Positions 26,073 through 33,615 of a stretch of DNA of 64,000 nt are shown piece by piece. The first letter of the stretch is position 1. Every line of letters begins with the position of its first letter. Source of the stretch: Clostridiales bacterium. GTDB lineage: Bacteria; Bacillota; Clostridia; Lachnospirales; Cellulosilyticaceae. The stretch spans positions 1-64,000 of the forward strand of contig DYCF01000005.1 in NCBI GenBank assembly GCA_019418225.1. The letters run 5' to 3'. Below the pieces are notes generated by a model, which was not told the origin of the DNA, made no database searches, and saw nothing but the letters and a program-made list of their open reading frames with translations. The translations under genes and the position numbers were made by a program.

Positions 26073-26206
26073 TTTATAATCCTCCTCTTGTGTATATGAA
26101 ATACACTATTTACAATCTAATGTATTTTGAGATGTAAGCTGAGTATTTTAAATTATACACTTAATTTTATTATAGTATTCAAAAAAATAAAGTACAAGGA
26201 GAGGAT

Positions 26207-26821
26207 TTACTTAGCTTGTTTCTTTTGAAGCTTTAATAAAATAAAGCCAATGAGAACAATAGCAACGAGGGTGAGCACAATATTACTGTAAGTATTTAAA
26301 AGACTTTCAATAAGTGTCCAATTATTACCAACATAAAATCCCAGTGACATAAGCACAAGATTCCAGAGGGCAATACCTGTCGCAGAGTAAAGCAGAAATT
26401 CAACAATAGACATACGGCTAACACCAGCAAAAAGCGAAATGTAAGTACGTGTAAGAGGAACAACGCGGGTAAATAATACGGCCCAACGCCCATAGGAAGC
26501 AAACCAAGTATTAAATTTATCCAAAGCAGTTTGTAGACCAGTAGAACGTTTAGAAAGACGTGCTAGTAGCGGTTCGCCACCATAAAAGCCAATAGCATAG
26601 CAAATAAGAGAACCAGACAGACCAGCTAGAATACTTACTAAAAAACTAGGTAAAAAAGAAAGTGAAGTTTGAGGAATACTCATTCCTACAAAGGGAAGTA
26701 CAACTTCACTGGGAATAGGAAAGCAAGCATATTCAAGTCCTATAACAAGGAAAATACCTATGTAACCTAGTTTCTCAATAAGATAAATCATATAGTTAAC
26801 GAAAGAAGTAAGTATAGACAC
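26207..26821 (-). CDS. DedA family membrane protein
   Basis: This 204-residue integral membrane protein belongs to the DedA/SNARE-associated family, whose members include undecaprenyl-phosphate and phospholipid flippases. Motifs are the first re-entrant region LEYACFPIPSEVVLPFVG (near 28-45), GSLICYAIGFYGGEPLL (near 70) and the signature FTRVVPLTRTYISLFAGVSRM (near 118-138). The GTG at 26821 is the likely start: AGGAGG (26828-26833) lies 6 bases upstream. A farther in-frame TTG would contain that site inside the gene. Confidence 0.9.
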   Translation of the reverse strand: MSILTSFVNYMIYLIEKLGYIGIFLVIGLEYACFPIPSEVVLPFVGMSIPQTSLSFLPSFLVSILAGLSGSLICYAIGFYGGEPLLARLSKRSTGLQTALDKFNTWFASYGRWAVLFTRVVPLTRTYISLFAGVSRMSIVEFLLYSATGIALWNLVLMSLGFYVGNNWTLIESLLNTYSNIVLTLVAIVLIGFILLKLQKKQAK

Positions 26822-26954
26822 AATAAACCTCCTTAAAAAATACAAATTGATTTTTTGATATATTTTATCACTATGAAACTAAAAAGAAAAGAATGTAAAT
26901 AATTTTATAATATATTTTATGAGGACAAACTTAAAACATACCAAAAAATTGTAA

Positions 26955-27175
26955 ATAATTATTACACGAATCATGGGAAAAAATGTAAAAAGTCTTTTGA
27001 ATAGGCAGTCAGAAGGAATTCAGTCTATTATTACAATGATTACTGGCATTACAAGACAAACAAATCTTTTAGCACTTAATGCCTCAATTGAAGCTGCTAG
27101 AGTAGGAGAAGCCGGAAAAACTTAACACAGGTGACAAACCATTTAAAAGATGCATTAGAGGAATATCAACTATAA
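26955..27175 (+). pseudogene. Methyl-accepting chemotaxis protein remnant
   Basis: The frame starting near 26955 reads through MGKNVKSLLNRQSEG and the highly conserved chemoreceptor hairpin tip ITRQTNLLALNASIEAARVG, then stops at TAA 27123-27125. A shifted frame continues as LTQVTNHLKDALEEYQL to a stop at 27173-27175. The normal segment after EAG(K/R)GFAVVA is missing, so an internal deletion plus frameshift is likely. No sensor or membrane part is present upstream, where 26846-26954 holds nothing recognisable. It is a dead 3' fragment. Confidence 0.85.
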
Positions 27176-27188
27176 GACAAGTTTTAAA

Positions 27189-27226
27189 TAGCTAAAGACC
27201 AAAAGGTATATTTAGCTACTTTTTTA
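27189..27226 (+). terminator. Terminator of the lost chemoreceptor gene
   Basis: TAGCTAAA (27189-27196) pairs with TTTAGCTA (27211-27218), followed by a CTTTTTTT run. It probably survives from the intact gene. Confidence 0.8.
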
Positions 27227-27277
27227 TATAGAATAAGGACATAAGTAGTCGTAATTATTAGGAGAGAAGATGGCATC

Positions 27278-28432
27278 ATGACGAAATGGCACATACTCAT
27301 TCATTTTATTGAGAATTTTAATGACGAAATGGCACTGCTAACGAAGATTTTAGCTCCAAAACAGGTTGTTCTAGTATCAAGTGAAAAGCTAACGCCTCAA
27401 AGTAAGTTGCAACAAGTCTTGAATTATATGAAATCAGAGCGTATACAAGTTGAAACGCAGGTGGTATTTTATGAGCAAGAAGAGCCTTTAGAGCTTACAG
27501 AACAGCTCTTGCCTTATTTAAAAGAAGAAGCGGCTGTTAACTTGGCAGGAACCTCACCGTTAGAGGCTTTACTTATGACAAATTTAAAAAACAAATATAA
27601 AGTTACTATGTTATATCCTGATATCCGGCAAAATCGCTTATATGTTTTTAGACAGGATCAGTTAGAAGTACAAATCTTATCAAAGGTAATTGGTTCGCTA
27701 GAGGTAAAAGATTACTTAGCATTAGGTGGAGGCCTTGTCTTACAAGATGAGAAAAGTAAGTATGAAACGCCGTTGTATGAGGCAATGCTTCACTTTTTGC
27801 TTGAGCATTATGAGGATATATTTTCGAAAATCAAGCATCTGTTTAAGCCCACTACCTTACATTTTAGTGCGCCTTATGAAAAGGAATTTTACTTTGAAAT
27901 AGGTAGGTTAGATCTTGAAAGAGAGCATCAAATTGCCTTAAGACATTATCTAGAATACTTAAAAGAGATAAAATGGATTAGAAGATTTGAAGAATATAAA
28001 GTAAGTACTCGAGTTTATGCACAAAATAAAGAGATAGAGCATTATTTAAGTAGTGGTGCATGGCTAGAACATGTAACCTATTACTATATGAAAAGCATTC
28101 CCGGTATTAGAGATGTGCATACAGGATTTAAGTTTGCCTGGCATACAACAGAAAAACATGTGCACAATGAGCTGGATGTGGTGGCTACATTAAATAATCA
28201 TTTGATTTGTATTTCATGTAAAGATACAGATAAATATGATTACCAGACTTTAAATGAGTTAGAAGTGTATGCAACGAGGTTAGGGGGACCAGAAAGTATT
28301 AAAATACTTGTTACAACAATGCCACCTATTAAGAGTAGTACCTTGGACCGGGCAAAAGGAATGGGGATTCATATTATACAAATTGAAGATAGCCTCAAAA
28401 CATTAAGTGATAAGTTAAATACCTTGGTGTAA
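27278..28432 (+). CDS. Card1/Can2-like protein: CARF-type domain plus DUF1887 nuclease
   Basis: This 384-residue protein has an N-terminal Rossmann/CARF-like half (near 1-145; VVLVSSEKLTPQSKLQQVLN and VNLAGTSPLEALLMTNL) and a C-terminal PD-(D/E)XK half (near 250-360). Nuclease motifs are SSGAWLEHV (Glu264), HNELDVV (Asp300) and CISCK (Lys315). This matches the DUF1887/Card1-Can2 family, cyclic tetra-adenylate-activated nucleases of type III CRISPR immunity. The usual acidic residue of the ExK pair is Ser313 here. No cas gene or repeat array lies in the window, so its activator and role are unknown. GGAGAG lies 12 bases before the ATG. Confidence 0.8.
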   Translation: MTKWHILIHFIENFNDEMALLTKILAPKQVVLVSSEKLTPQSKLQQVLNYMKSERIQVETQVVFYEQEEPLELTEQLLPYLKEEAAVNLAGTSPLEALLMTNLKNKYKVTMLYPDIRQNRLYVFRQDQLEVQILSKVIGSLEVKDYLALGGGLVLQDEKSKYETPLYEAMLHFLLEHYEDIFSKIKHLFKPTTLHFSAPYEKEFYFEIGRLDLEREHQIALRHYLEYLKEIKWIRRFEEYKVSTRVYAQNKEIEHYLSSGAWLEHVTYYYMKSIPGIRDVHTGFKFAWHTTEKHVHNELDVVATLNNHLICISCKDTDKYDYQTLNELEVYATRLGGPESIKILVTTMPPIKSSTLDRAKGMGIHIIQIEDSLKTLSDKLNTLV

Positions 28433-28473
28433 AATTTCCACATTTTATATGGTCAATGTTTCATAAAGTATGT

Positions 28474-28592
28474 TATAATACAAAATGTTGAAGTAAATCA
28501 CCCCAAGGGTAGATTTCAAAGAAAAAAATGTCATATTTAAGTTTACTATAAACTTAAGTCATGAAATCTATAGATAAAGGATGATAAAATAG
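28474..28592 (+). promoter_or_regulatory. Promoter and structured leader of the ABC-F gene
   Basis: A TATAAT box (28474-28479) with TGT extension starts a leader of about 107 bases. It contains nested perfect hairpins: outer TAGATTTCA (28510-28518) with 28562-28570, and inner TTAAGTTTA (28537-28545) with 28549-28557. A seven-codon open frame at 28528-28551 reads MSYLSLL and ends inside the inner stem. There is no T-run, so any control would act on translation. The ribosome binding site AAAGGATG lies just after the outer stem. Confidence 0.5.
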
Positions 28593-30185
28593 ATGATTAC
28601 AGTAAATAATATGAGCCTGCAATTTGCAGGAAGAACGCTATTTAAAGATGTTAATCTTAAATTTACACCAGGTAACTGTTATGGTGTAATTGGTGCAAAT
28701 GGTGCTGGTAAATCTACTTTCTTAAAAATCTTATCTGGTGAGCTGGATAGCACAACAGGTGAAATTGCAATTCCAAAAAACATTCGTATGTCTGTTCTTA
28801 AACAAGACCACTATCAATATGATGAGTGTCAAGTACTTGAAACAGTTATCCGTGGAAATGCAAGACTCTTTGAGATTATGCAAGAAAAAGATGCACTTTA
28901 TGCAAAAGAAGATTTTTCTGATGCAGATGGTGAAAGAGCAGCTGAACTTGAAGGTGAGTTCGCAGAGATGAATGGTTGGGAAGCTGATTCAGAAGCATCA
29001 CAACTTTTACAAGGACTTGGAATTGGTACAGATTTACACTACTTACAAATGAAAGAGCTTCAAGGTGGGGAAAAGGTTAAAGTTCTCCTTGCACAAGCTT
29101 TATTTGGTCAACCAGGAATTCTTCTTCTCGATGAGCCTACTAACCACTTAGATATTGACTCAGTAGAATGGCTTGAAGATTTCTTATTAGATTTCCCTGG
29201 TACTGTTATCGTAGTATCTCACGACCGCCACTTCTTAAATACAGTATGTACACATACAGTAGATATCGACTTCGGTCAAATTAAAATGTACGTAGGAAAC
29301 TACGACTTCTGGTATGAATCAAGTCAAATGATGCAACATTTAATGAAAGCACAAAACAAGAAGAAAGAAGATCAAATTAAAGAACTTCAAAACTTCATTC
29401 AACGTTTCTCTGCTAACAAATCTAAAGCGAAACAAGCGACTTCTCGTCGTAAGTTGTTAGACAAATTAACACTTGATGAAATGCCAGCTTCTTCAAGAAA
29501 ATATCCATTCGTACGTTTCACACCAGATCGTGAAGTAGGTAATGAAATTCTTACAGTAGAAGGTCTTTCTAAAACTATTGATGGTGTAAAAGTACTTAAC
29601 AATGTAAGTTTCCGTGTCAATAAAGATGATAAGATAGCTTTCATTGGTGAGAATGAGATTGCACAGACAACATTATTCAAAATCTTAGCAGGTGAGATGG
29701 AGCCAGATGAAGGAAGCTTCAAATGGGGTGTAACAACTTCTCAATCTTACTTCCCTAAAGATAATACAGAGTTTTTCGAAGGCTGTGAATTAAACCTTAT
29801 TGACTGGCTTCGTCAATACTCAGAAGATCAAACAGAAAGCTATCTTCGTGGTTTCCTTGGACGTATGCTCTTTGCAGGTGAAGATTCACTTAAACCAGCA
29901 AAAGTATTATCAGGGGGAGAAAAAGTAAGATGTATGCTTTCTCGTATGATGCTTTCTGGTTCTAACGTTGTTATGTTAGACCAACCAACTAACCACTTAG
30001 ACCTTGAGTCTATTACAGCAGTAAATGATGGTCTTATTGAATTCAAGGGTAATGTACTCTTTACTTCACATGACCACCAATTCATGCAAACAATTGCAAA
30101 TCGTATTATTGAAATTACAGAAGATGGAACAATTGATCGTATCGGTACTTACGATGAGTTTTTAGCTTTCAAAAAAAGTAAATAA
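28593..30185 (+). CDS. ABC-F ATPase (YbiT-like) with degenerate second ATPase site
   Basis: ABC-F proteins act on the ribosome, as translation factors or antibiotic-resistance factors. This one has 530 residues and two ATPase domains without membrane segments. Domain 1 is intact: GANGAGKSTFL Walker A, LQGGE signature, LLLDEPTNHLD Walker B. Domain 2 has Walker A GENEIAQTTLF, with Gln for the invariant Lys, and Walker B MLDQPTNHLD, with Gln for the catalytic Glu; its LSGGE signature is intact. The linker near residues 245-300 is rich in Lys and Gln. It resembles YbiT-type ABC-F proteins. Codon use (many CTT, C-ending codons) suggests high expression. Confidence 0.88.
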   Translation: MITVNNMSLQFAGRTLFKDVNLKFTPGNCYGVIGANGAGKSTFLKILSGELDSTTGEIAIPKNIRMSVLKQDHYQYDECQVLETVIRGNARLFEIMQEKDALYAKEDFSDADGERAAELEGEFAEMNGWEADSEASQLLQGLGIGTDLHYLQMKELQGGEKVKVLLAQALFGQPGILLLDEPTNHLDIDSVEWLEDFLLDFPGTVIVVSHDRHFLNTVCTHTVDIDFGQIKMYVGNYDFWYESSQMMQHLMKAQNKKKEDQIKELQNFIQRFSANKSKAKQATSRRKLLDKLTLDEMPASSRKYPFVRFTPDREVGNEILTVEGLSKTIDGVKVLNNVSFRVNKDDKIAFIGENEIAQTTLFKILAGEMEPDEGSFKWGVTTSQSYFPKDNTEFFEGCELNLIDWLRQYSEDQTESYLRGFLGRMLFAGEDSLKPAKVLSGGEKVRCMLSRMMLSGSNVVMLDQPTNHLDLESITAVNDGLIEFKGNVLFTSHDHQFMQTIANRIIEITEDGTIDRIGTYDEFLAFKKSK

Positions 30186-30193
30186 TTAAGAGA

Positions 30194-30231
30194 ATGTGGC
30201 AAATAGCTGAGCTGTTTTGCCACATCTTTTT
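30194..30231 (+). terminator. Terminator after the YbiT-like gene
   Basis: ATGTGGCAAA (30194-30203) pairs with TTTGCCACAT (30216-30225), followed by CTTTTT. Confidence 0.88.
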
Positions 30232-30261
30232 GATATGAGAATAACTGTGGATTTAATGTAC

Positions 30262-30307
30262 AAAAAGGAGCTCTTACGAAGATAATTTCGTAAGAACTCC
30301 TTTTTTT
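30262..30307 (+). terminator. Second strong terminator
   Basis: A 19-bp stem with one mismatch joins 30262-30280 and 30287-30305 and runs into TTTTTTT. It lies just after the previous terminator, giving tandem termination. Confidence 0.85.
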
Positions 30308-30379
30308 AAAGAAGATAGACGTGAGTCTAAGTCTTATACTAATAAGCTAAAAAGCATTATTAGTGGGATAAGGCTAAGG

Positions 30380-30509
30380 ATCGTTCTAGTTGCAGCATAA
30401 AAGATTTCAAAGAATCTTTTAAAATAGAACGATTGGGGTTCAAAATCTTAAAAATGATGGAAGTATGACAGGGTGTGTTGGGTGCCAGTGCATCTCTTAT
30501 TAAGATGCA
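30380..30509 (+). other. Structured intergenic element, possible small RNA
   Basis: In the 400-base gap at 30186-30585 after the two terminators, three inverted repeats occur. ATCGTTCTA (30380-30388) pairs with 30425-30433 and encloses AAAAGATT (30399-30406) paired with AATCTTTT (30413-30420). Downstream, TGCATCT (30489-30495) pairs with AGATGCA (30503-30509). No open frame is seen here. The element lies upstream of the TATAAT (30544-30549) of the next gene, so it is not part of that gene's leader. Confidence 0.3.
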
Positions 30510-30585
30510 TTCATAGTATAAGCGAAAATGGAGAGATTTATGCTATAATAATTGAAGAGCATTAAAACTTTAAGGAGGCATTACT

Positions 30586-30759
30586 ATGGAAAATTATTTT
30601 TACAAATGTGAAATATGTGGTTATGTACATATTGTGCCAGCGTATTGGGTAAGTTTTTCACCAGAAGAAGAGGTAGAAGCACCACATATATGTCCTGAGA
30701 CAGGTGCATGCTGCGAAAATATGGTACTTCATTTGATGAGTGAGATAGAAGAAGTTTAA
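30586..30759 (+). CDS. Small rubredoxin-like metal-binding protein
   Basis: This 57-residue gene begins MENYFYKCEICGYVHIVPAY, with a CxxCG knuckle at Cys8/Cys11, and has a second Cys group at HICPETGACCENM (Cys36, Cys42, Cys43). The first knuckle is rubredoxin-like; the second departs from the rubredoxin CPxCG. It probably binds iron or zinc in the cytoplasm. AAGGAGG (30572-30578) lies 7 bases before the ATG, and a TGC-extended TATAAT box at 30544-30549 supplies a promoter. The good signals make it very likely real. Confidence 0.75.
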   Translation: MENYFYKCEICGYVHIVPAYWVSFSPEEEVEAPHICPETGACCENMVLHLMSEIEEV

Positions 30760-30871
30760 GACATAAGATAAGTTATTTAAGCATGTGATTAAAAATAACA
30801 TGAATACATAAAATAAGTAAGAATGCCGTAAGCATTTTACCATAACTCTAAGGATATAAAGGAGTAGCACA

Positions 30872-31486
30872 ATGAAAGTTAGTAAAATAATTATTGGGAT
30901 ATGTAGACTTATTTTTATTTTAAATGCTGTTTTTTTATTATTTATAGGACAGTGGGGACAAGGACTTGCACTAATAGGGAGCTTGCTTTTGACATTTTTG
31001 CCGGAGGTGTATACCTGGCTTAGCAAACTTAAAATTCCTAATAATGCCTGCATGTGTTATGTCATTTTTGTATTTTGCTGTCAATGGCTAGGAACTTATT
31101 TGAGGTTTTATGATGTGTTTTTTTGGTGGGATATTTTGCTTCATTTTACATCAGGCTTTCTGTTAGGTTATATAGGGCTTGTTGTACTAATGAGCTTAGA
31201 TTCAGATTATACACTGTTTAAGGCTAAAAGATACATTGTTATTGCACTTTTTGTATTCACCTTTTCGGTGATGTGTGCCGCTATGTGGGAAATTTGTGAG
31301 TATTCAGCTGACCAATTACTTGGTACCTTTACGCAGCTCGGTAGCCTTAAAGACACAATGGAAGACATCATTTGTGGAACAATTAGTGCCTTTTTATTTG
31401 CAATCTATACGTATTGTGTACTTAGGAGAGAAAAAAGCTCGTATGCGACATCGTTTATGCGTTTAAATGAAAGACAAAAAAGATAA
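30872..31486 (+). CDS. YjdF-like (DUF2238) membrane protein, copy 2
   Basis: This 204-residue membrane protein has about five hydrophobic helices. The conserved polar motifs match those of the gene at 6141-6848: WWDILLHFTSG (near 90), MWEICEY (near 137) and LKDTMEDIICGTISA (near 158). It lacks the longer loop present in copy 1. The function of the family is unknown. AAAGGAG precedes the ATG. The following ABC-F gene starts 17 bases downstream, so the two are probably cotranscribed. Confidence 0.62.
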   Translation: MKVSKIIIGICRLIFILNAVFLLFIGQWGQGLALIGSLLLTFLPEVYTWLSKLKIPNNACMCYVIFVFCCQWLGTYLRFYDVFFWWDILLHFTSGFLLGYIGLVVLMSLDSDYTLFKAKRYIVIALFVFTFSVMCAAMWEICEYSADQLLGTFTQLGSLKDTMEDIICGTISAFLFAIYTYCVLRREKSSYATSFMRLNERQKR

Positions 31487-31503
31487 TAGAAAGAGGAAGA
31501 AAT

Positions 31504-33408
31504 ATGATTTTATTGTCTGTAAGTGATATTAAAAAAATATATGGTGAAAAAGTCATCTTTGATGATATTGCCTTAAGTATTGATAGTAGTGAAAAAATAG
31601 GAATTATTGGTGTAAATGGGACGGGAAAAAGTAGTCTTCTTAAAATCATGGCAGGCTTAGAAGTACCAGATCAAGGTGAAGTCATCACTTCAAATGAACT
31701 TGTGATAGAGTATTTACCACAAAATCCATATTTTGATGAAAATTCTACTGTGCTTGAGCAGGTTTTTAAAGGTACTTCACCTATTATGAAGGTATTGCGT
31801 GAATATGAAAAAGCTACGCAACAGTTGGAAAAAGATCCTATGAATGAAAAGCTTCAGAAGCAGCTTATGGATTTAAGTGGACAAATGGATGCCCAAGGTG
31901 CGTGGCAACTTGAAAGTGAAGCAAAGGCTATTTTAACACAGCTTGGAATTAATGATTTTGAACAGAAGGTAGCAAATCTTTCAGGGGGACAACGTAAGAA
32001 GATTGCCTTAGCAGGTGCACTTATTCGTCCATGTAATTTACTCATATTAGATGAGCCAACGAACCATTTAGATAATGATACAATTGATTATTTAGAAAAT
32101 ATGCTTAAAAATAAAAAATGTGCCTTAGCTATGGTAACCCATGACCGATACTTTTTAGAGCGTGTTACAAATTGTATTGTAGAGATTGATCAAGGTAAGC
32201 TTTATAAATATGAAGGTAACTATGAAGCCTTTCTAGAACAAAAAATGCTTCGTGAACAAATTGAAGAGCGCCAGAGAGAAAAGGATGCAAGTCTTTATAA
32301 GCAAGAACTTGAATGGATGCGTAAGGGTGTAGAAGCCAGACGTACAAAACAAAAAGCAAGACAGGAACGTTTTTATGAATTAGAAGACCGCATGAGTAGC
32401 AATAATAAGCAAACAATGGAGATTGGTCTTGGTAGTAGTCGACTTGGTAAGAAGATTATTGAACTGAAAGATGTTAGTAAAAGCTTCGATGGCAAGTGCG
32501 TTATAAGTGACTTTACTTATACAGTTGTAAGAGGCGATCGTATAGGGATAGTAGGAAATAATGGAATGGGGAAATCTACACTACTAAACCTTATTGCTGA
32601 AAAATTTGCACCTGACACAGGAAGTGTAGCTATTGGTGACACCGTTAAAATTGGTTACTATACACAAGAAAGTAAAGATATGAACACAAAGCTTCGTGTT
32701 ATTGATTATATTAAGGAAAAGGCAGAGTATATTAAAGCTGCAGATGGAACAATGGTATCTGCAAGTAAGATGTTAGAACGTTTCTTATTCCCACCTATTT
32801 TACAATACTCACCAATTGAGAAGCTTTCAGGAGGGGAGAGAAGAAGACTTTATCTTTTAAGTGTACTAATGGATGATATTAATGTACTTTTACTGGATGA
32901 GCCGACAAATGACCTTGATATTTACACACTTCAAATATTAGAGGAGTATATTGATAATTTTAATGGTCCTGTTATTGCAGTATCTCATGACCGTTATTTC
33001 TTAGATCGCATTGCAGATAAAATATTTGCATATGAGGGTGAAGGCAAGATTATTTATACACCAGGCAACTATTCAGATTACTATGCACGTAAAATACAAG
33101 AAGCTGAAGAAGTTGTGGTAAGGAAAGAAAAGGCAGCAGCACCTAAAAAAGAAAAGGTAAGCATTGGTAGCCCTAAATTAAAATTCTCATTCAAAGAGCA
33201 AAGAGAATATGAGCAAATTGATGGAATTATTGAAGCCTTAGAAGAAAAGCTTCAAAGTATTGAAAATGATATGGTCACACATGCTACAAACTTCGGAAAG
33301 CTTCAAGAACTTACAGCTGAAAAGGAAAAAATAGAAGAAGAGCTGATGATGCAAATGGAACGTTGGGAATATTTAAATGAACTCGCAGAACGCATTAAAA
33401 ATCAATAA
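31504..33408 (+). CDS. ABC-F ATPase, Uup/YfmR type
   Basis: This 634-residue ABC-F protein has two intact ATPase domains: GVNGTGKSSLL, LSGGQ and LILDEPTNHLD in the first; GNNGMGKSTLL, LSGGERRRLYLLSVL and LLLDEPTNDLD in the second. The linker near 240-300 is highly charged. The C-terminal 75 residues form a coiled coil (REYEQIDGIIEALEEKLQS and onward) typical of Uup and Bacillus YfmR, which help ribosomes on difficult sequences and act on DNA or ribosome quality. AGAGGAAGAA precedes the ATG. Confidence 0.92.
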   Translation: MILLSVSDIKKIYGEKVIFDDIALSIDSSEKIGIIGVNGTGKSSLLKIMAGLEVPDQGEVITSNELVIEYLPQNPYFDENSTVLEQVFKGTSPIMKVLREYEKATQQLEKDPMNEKLQKQLMDLSGQMDAQGAWQLESEAKAILTQLGINDFEQKVANLSGGQRKKIALAGALIRPCNLLILDEPTNHLDNDTIDYLENMLKNKKCALAMVTHDRYFLERVTNCIVEIDQGKLYKYEGNYEAFLEQKMLREQIEERQREKDASLYKQELEWMRKGVEARRTKQKARQERFYELEDRMSSNNKQTMEIGLGSSRLGKKIIELKDVSKSFDGKCVISDFTYTVVRGDRIGIVGNNGMGKSTLLNLIAEKFAPDTGSVAIGDTVKIGYYTQESKDMNTKLRVIDYIKEKAEYIKAADGTMVSASKMLERFLFPPILQYSPIEKLSGGERRRLYLLSVLMDDINVLLLDEPTNDLDIYTLQILEEYIDNFNGPVIAVSHDRYFLDRIADKIFAYEGEGKIIYTPGNYSDYYARKIQEAEEVVVRKEKAAAPKKEKVSIGSPKLKFSFKEQREYEQIDGIIEALEEKLQSIENDMVTHATNFGKLQELTAEKEKIEEELMMQMERWEYLNELAERIKNQ

Positions 33409-33443
33409 ATAAAAAGAAGGTAATAAGATACTTTTAAGTGTTT

Positions 33444-33481
33444 AAGGTGATGCTGCCAAGTGGCAGTATCACCTTATTTTT
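33444..33481 (+). terminator. Terminator after the Uup-like gene
   Basis: A stem of about 15 bp (AAGGTGATGCTGCCA with TGGCAGTATCACCTT, one mismatch) is followed by ATTTTT. Confidence 0.88.
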
Positions 33482-33615
33482 GAAAGATAAGAAAATAAAG
33501 GTTGAATTAATTATAAAATATTAAAAATTAAAATATTTTGTGATATATTAAGATTAGAGTGTGTATAGATTGCAGATCTATAAGCTTTAGTTACTTAGTT
33601 AAAAGGAGTAGAGAG

